DNA of 8,611 nucleotides, from assembly GCA_002780065.1 (NCBI GenBank), contig PEWQ01000088.1, positions 1 to 8,611 on the forward strand, given 5' to 3'. The notes beneath the pieces were generated by a model, which saw only the letters and a program-made list of their open reading frames with translations, searched no databases and was not told the DNA's origin. Below, piece by piece: positions 6,278-8,611 of the stretch (its first letter is position 1; each line of letters opens with the position of its first letter). The DNA comes from Candidatus Hydrogenedentes bacterium CG07_land_8_20_14_0_80_42_17 (GTDB taxonomy: Bacteria > UBA8481). The translations under genes and the position numbers were made by a program.

Positions 6278-6772
6278 TTACGCTCCATGAAGTGTATCAA
6301 ATTTTTGATCAAATTTAGGTGGAAGATTGAAAACAGCTCCAGGATAAACTTCTGAAATATGCCGAATTAAAGTTCTGCACGATAGAACCGCTACGGCTCG
6401 TTCTCCCTCAACAACCGGTAAATGCCTAAACCCGCCTTCAGTCATCATCTTTATTGTCTCACCCAATGTTGTTCTACTATCTACAGTTTTTACCGGCTTA
6501 GATATGTATGGCTCTATTGTCTCATCAAGCGATATTCCTTTATTCAATATCTTCTGCAATAAATCTCTTTCGGTAAAAATACCAATAATCTTTTCGCGTT
6601 TGTCATAAACTAATACGCTTCCAGTTCTGTTTTTATTGTATAATTCGATTACTTCTCGAATAGTTGTGTTTATTTTTACAGCAATAGGCGCCCTTAATTG
6701 GCCAAGATCTTTAATTGTCTTTTGCCTAGAGTATTCTACAAAACGATTTTTATTTTGAGCTTCTTTCCGCAT
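6278..6772 (-). CDS. Tandem CBS-domain protein heading the KGOR operon
   Basis: A 164-residue soluble Bateman-module protein. CBS1 (about 20-75) ends in GIFTERD (64-70) with the ribose-binding Thr and Asp. CBS2 (about 80-140) has FRHLPVV (115-121) but ends VLSCRT (129-134), with Thr where Asp/Asn is usual, so the second adenylate site may be weak. A short tail (to 164) follows. The ATG at 6770-6772 has GGAGG (6780-6784) 5' of it by 7 bases, an excellent site. The korA start is one base after its stop. Being first and tightly packed with korAB, it is inferred to sense AMP/ATP and modulate the enzyme. Unlike the other CBS gene of this operon it has no zinc ribbon. Direct partner and ligand are unproved. 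Confidence 0.88.
   Translation of the reverse strand: MRKEAQNKNRFVEYSRQKTIKDLGQLRAPIAVKINTTIREVIELYNKNRTGSVLVYDKREKIIGIFTERDLLQKILNKGISLDETIEPYISKPVKTVDSRTTLGETIKMMTEGGFRHLPVVEGERAVAVLSCRTLIRHISEVYPGAVFNLPPKFDQKFDTLHGA
6283..6286 (-). promoter_or_regulatory. Ribosome site that decides the korA start
   Basis: GGAG on the minus strand ends 6 bases before the ATG at 6276. No comparable site precedes the other two in-frame ATG codons (6288 and 6312). The site lies in the upstream CBS gene's last codons, so the two genes are probably translationally coupled. Confidence 0.75.
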
Positions 6773-6798
6773 AATGAAACCTCCAGTGTGGTTAAATG

Positions 6799-7950
6799 CT
6801 ATTTTTTATCTCCGGAAAATGCAACCTCAATAAAACTTACACTCTTTGCCGGAAGAATAAAGCTCATTCTTTTTCTGTACAATACCTCTTCATTTTCGAT
6901 ATTGCCTGAATTATTCAAAATAACTGCTTTTCCGTCTAATCGCCATTCCTCTTGAACTGCATTTCCTCTGACGCGCGGAGGCAATACCGGCAGAAGATCA
7001 ATTCTTGCCGATTCCTCACTGCGGTTTGCAAAAATAAATCGATTGCCGGAATGTAGAGCAGTAAGTCCAGTGTGCGAAAAAGTCAGCAATGTAGTGCTGG
7101 AATCTAATCCTGCTAAAGCTGACTGAAGAATCTTTGCATTTTGAATATTCTCCGGAATTACCAAGCTAAGTTTTTTTGCTCGAATCTGTGAAAAAAACCA
7201 AATAGTTCTTGGAAGCGCTCCATCGATAGTATCAAATTCAGGTTTAAAAATCCATGAACTAGAAGTAGAAATAAAAGGTTTTATTAAGTCAGAGACTCCT
7301 TCTTTTATGTAAACGTCATCTCTAACTCGTTCCGCCGACATCAACCACAGGTCAGCATCGGAACGTCGCAAATCTATTCCCGGCATAAGAACCTCAACAT
7401 TCGCTTCTGCAATCTTGGCAACTTTTTTCCAGCGCTCGCGAACACTATCCATAACAGCCCATCCTGCCGGAGGCACTAAACGTTCAGTCGAAGTTTCAAA
7501 AGCAATGAGAGGTGCAATAAATCTTGGATATGTTTCAGAGCAAAGAATTCGATATAGCGACATGTCGTCAACTTTTTCAGGATCTATTTCCAGAAAATCA
7601 ATTCCTTCGATTAATATCTCGGCAGTAATTGGAAAGGAATCCAGCGCTCCTTTAGCCACAGAGCCATCCTGCGATATTTGTAGAAGAATAGGATCTGAGA
7701 ACGCACTGCCTACAGAAAGTCTTTCTTCAATATCAGTCATCAATGCGGAGACACTGGAAAGATTTCTGTTCTTCCACGCGTCTTGAATGCGCTCGAACAT
7801 TTCTTTATCCTGAGAAGTAATTCTTCCTCCAGCCTGAAGCGCCTGATAAGCAGATAGAATGGCTTCATATCTCTCTTGCAGACTCAATCTAGCATAAGCA
7901 GGCGAAGAGCAAAGCATCAAAAAAGCTAGAACAGAAACCGATATCTTCAA
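6799..7950 (-). CDS. Exported protein of unknown function (383 aa)
   Basis: I do not recognise the family. From the TTG at 7948-7950 the product begins with a textbook signal peptide: MK, a hydrophobic core (residues 3-14) and an AYA cleavage site (18-20), so it should be secreted or periplasmic by Sec and SPase I. No lipobox is present. Next comes a helical, charged segment (about 21-85), a mixed central part, and a probably beta-rich C-terminal stretch ending LPAKSVSFIEVAFSG. The TTG overlaps the upstream gene's TGA as TTGA, and GGTG (7956-7959) lies 5 bases before it. Longer starts (ATG at 8076 or 8028) also have ribosome-like sites but would overlap the upstream gene by 130 or 82 bases and bury the signal peptide. 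The CBS gene starts 26 bases past its stop. Confidence 0.8.
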   Translation of the reverse strand: MKISVSVLAFLMLCSSPAYARLSLQERYEAILSAYQALQAGGRITSQDKEMFERIQDAWKNRNLSSVSALMTDIEERLSVGSAFSDPILLQISQDGSVAKGALDSFPITAEILIEGIDFLEIDPEKVDDMSLYRILCSETYPRFIAPLIAFETSTERLVPPAGWAVMDSVRERWKKVAKIAEANVEVLMPGIDLRRSDADLWLMSAERVRDDVYIKEGVSDLIKPFISTSSSWIFKPEFDTIDGALPRTIWFFSQIRAKKLSLVIPENIQNAKILQSALAGLDSSTTLLTFSHTGLTALHSGNRFIFANRSEESARIDLLPVLPPRVRGNAVQEEWRLDGKAVILNNSGNIENEEVLYRKRMSFILPAKSVSFIEVAFSGDKK

Positions 7951-7959
7951 AAGAGCACC
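7945..7959 (-). promoter_or_regulatory. TTGA stop/start overlap with GGTG ribosome site
   Basis: On the minus strand TTG (7948-7950) and TGA (7947-7949) share two bases, the TTG equivalent of the common ATGA coupling signal. GGTG (7956-7959), part of the SD complement, ends 5 bases before. Translation of the exported protein probably restarts from ribosomes ending the upstream gene. Confidence 0.6.
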
Positions 7960-8611
7960 ATTGAGCTCGGATAGGAGTGATGAAAAAGAAATTTTCTTGC
8001 CCAGCCGCGAACTATTTTCTTCTTCCATAATCGTTCCTTCATCGGCCGATGAAGCATGAGATTGTATTCTACGCATTCTATTCCTCTCTGAAGATTGCTG
8101 CTGGAAATCATACTACGTTTCTCTGATGCCGCAAACGCTCTTGTATAGTATTTTACTGCCGAATATGCCCCAAGCAGAAGATGATAAGCAAACTCAATAT
8201 CAGAAGCGGTTAATAAAAATTTATGATTCAAATGCGATACAATATATCTTCGTAAAGGCATGAGATCGGGTTTTTCTTTTCTAGGCCAGTGAATATTGTA
8301 AAGATGCTGAGCATTAAAGATCAGTCCAGTTCTATTCAACTCGATTCTTCCGCGATTCATTAGCAGTTTGGAAAAGACCGATAAATCATTTTTCCAAATC
8401 GAAAATTTGAATCGTGCTCCACGTCTTGACTCGATATTGGTAATTATCGAAGCAATCATATATCGATAGAGACCGAGCATTGGAGCTCTCTTCGCAATTG
8501 ATTCCATAACAATATCCAGAGCTTCGTCCAAGTCAGAGGATTTATTTTTAATTTGGTTAATCGATTCAGAGTCAGATGCTCTTCTAATCAAAGTCAGTCC
8601 TGCAAGAAGCG
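7947..8611 (-). CDS. C-terminal part of an unknown helical protein (partial)
   Basis: The frame is open to the window edge, so this is only the last 220 residues of a longer gene; a TTG at 8589-8591 need not be the true start. I do not recognise the family. The fragment is basic and largely helical with several tryptophans, many Tyr/Phe and no signal peptide or clear membrane segment (LLLGAYSAVKYYTRAFAA is a plausible amphipathic helix). It ends with a strongly basic stretch (PMKERLWKKKIVRGWARK) before the TGA at 7947-7949. That stop overlaps the start of the exported protein gene as TTGA, suggesting co-translation of the pair. Missing N-terminal sequence would be needed to name a domain. Confidence 0.7.
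   Translation of the reverse strand, partial: LLAGLTLIRRASDSESINQIKNKSSDLDEALDIVMESIAKRAPMLGLYRYMIASIITNIESRRGARFKFSIWKNDLSVFSKLLMNRGRIELNRTGLIFNAQHLYNIHWPRKEKPDLMPLRRYIVSHLNHKFLLTASDIEFAYHLLLGAYSAVKYYTRAFAASEKRSMISSSNLQRGIECVEYNLMLHRPMKERLWKKKIVRGWARKFLFHHSYPSSMVLF

Noticed and set aside
6277-6312. Longer korA start at 6312 or 6288
   Set aside because: They overlap the upstream CBS gene and lack a ribosome site; the conserved gamma domain begins just after the ATG at 6276, which has GGAG at good spacing.
7415-7786. Plus-strand open frame of 123 codons
   Set aside because: It is antisense to the exported protein gene, with no motif and no supporting ribosome site.
7951-8076. N-terminal extension of the exported protein starting at ATG 8076 (or 8028)
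   Set aside because: Both starts have ribosome-like sites, but they overlap the upstream gene by 130 or 82 bases and place a 42- or 26-residue polar stretch before the signal peptide. The TTG at 7950 gives a standard signal peptide and a TTGA coupling overlap.
1-8611. CRISPR array, tRNA, rRNA, transposase or prophage genes
   Set aside because: No regularly spaced repeats, cloverleaf-like sequence, ribosomal RNA segment or mobile-element protein was recognised. The repeats at 1-55 are contiguous, without spacers.

Overview
This is a compact bacterial window of roughly 40% G+C by eye, with every supportable gene on the minus strand. The coding order, read from high to low coordinates, is: a partial gene of unknown function; an exported protein of unknown function; a CBS-domain protein; the two subunits of a 2-oxoacid (probably 2-oxoglutarate):ferredoxin oxidoreductase; a zinc-ribbon/CBS protein; a flagellin; a macro-domain protein; and a TPR-like protein of unknown function. 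The first 339 bases hold no gene, only repeats and A+T-rich sequence. The organism is flagellated and carries an anaerobic-type, ferredoxin-linked route for 2-oxoglutarate. Strong GGAGG ribosome sites on most genes argue against a classic Bacteroidetes-type translation signal. The intergenic repeats and gene mix resemble uncultivated relatives of the Ignavibacteria/Chlorobi/Calditrichota area, but the sequence alone does not settle the phylum.

Region 6278-2887 is the clearest functional unit. It contains CBS protein, KorA (gamma and alpha domains fused), KorB and zinc-ribbon/CBS protein. The spacings are +1, -4 and +4 bases, and each downstream ribosome site lies inside the preceding gene's last codons. 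Such packing means co-transcription and probably translational coupling. The arrangement suggests that an energy-charge-sensing module (CBS domains usually bind adenine nucleotides) flanks and may control the ferredoxin-reducing enzyme.

Region 2845-1363 is a separate transcription unit. A sigma70-like promoter (TTGACT, 17-base spacer, TAAAGT) and a strong ribosome site drive a short flagellin. A macro-domain ADP-ribose/O-acetyl-ADP-ribose hydrolase begins with TTG only 9 bases after the flagellin stop. The unit ends in a hairpin followed by a T tract. Immediately beyond it a candidate promoter sits so close to the next ATG that its transcript would be nearly leaderless. It serves a 318-residue TPR-like protein whose last 67 bases have been perfectly duplicated just past its stop codon.

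Region 8611-6799 holds two genes that I do not recognise by family. They are joined by a TTGA stop/start overlap, which sets the exported protein's start at a TTG with an ideal signal peptide directly behind it.
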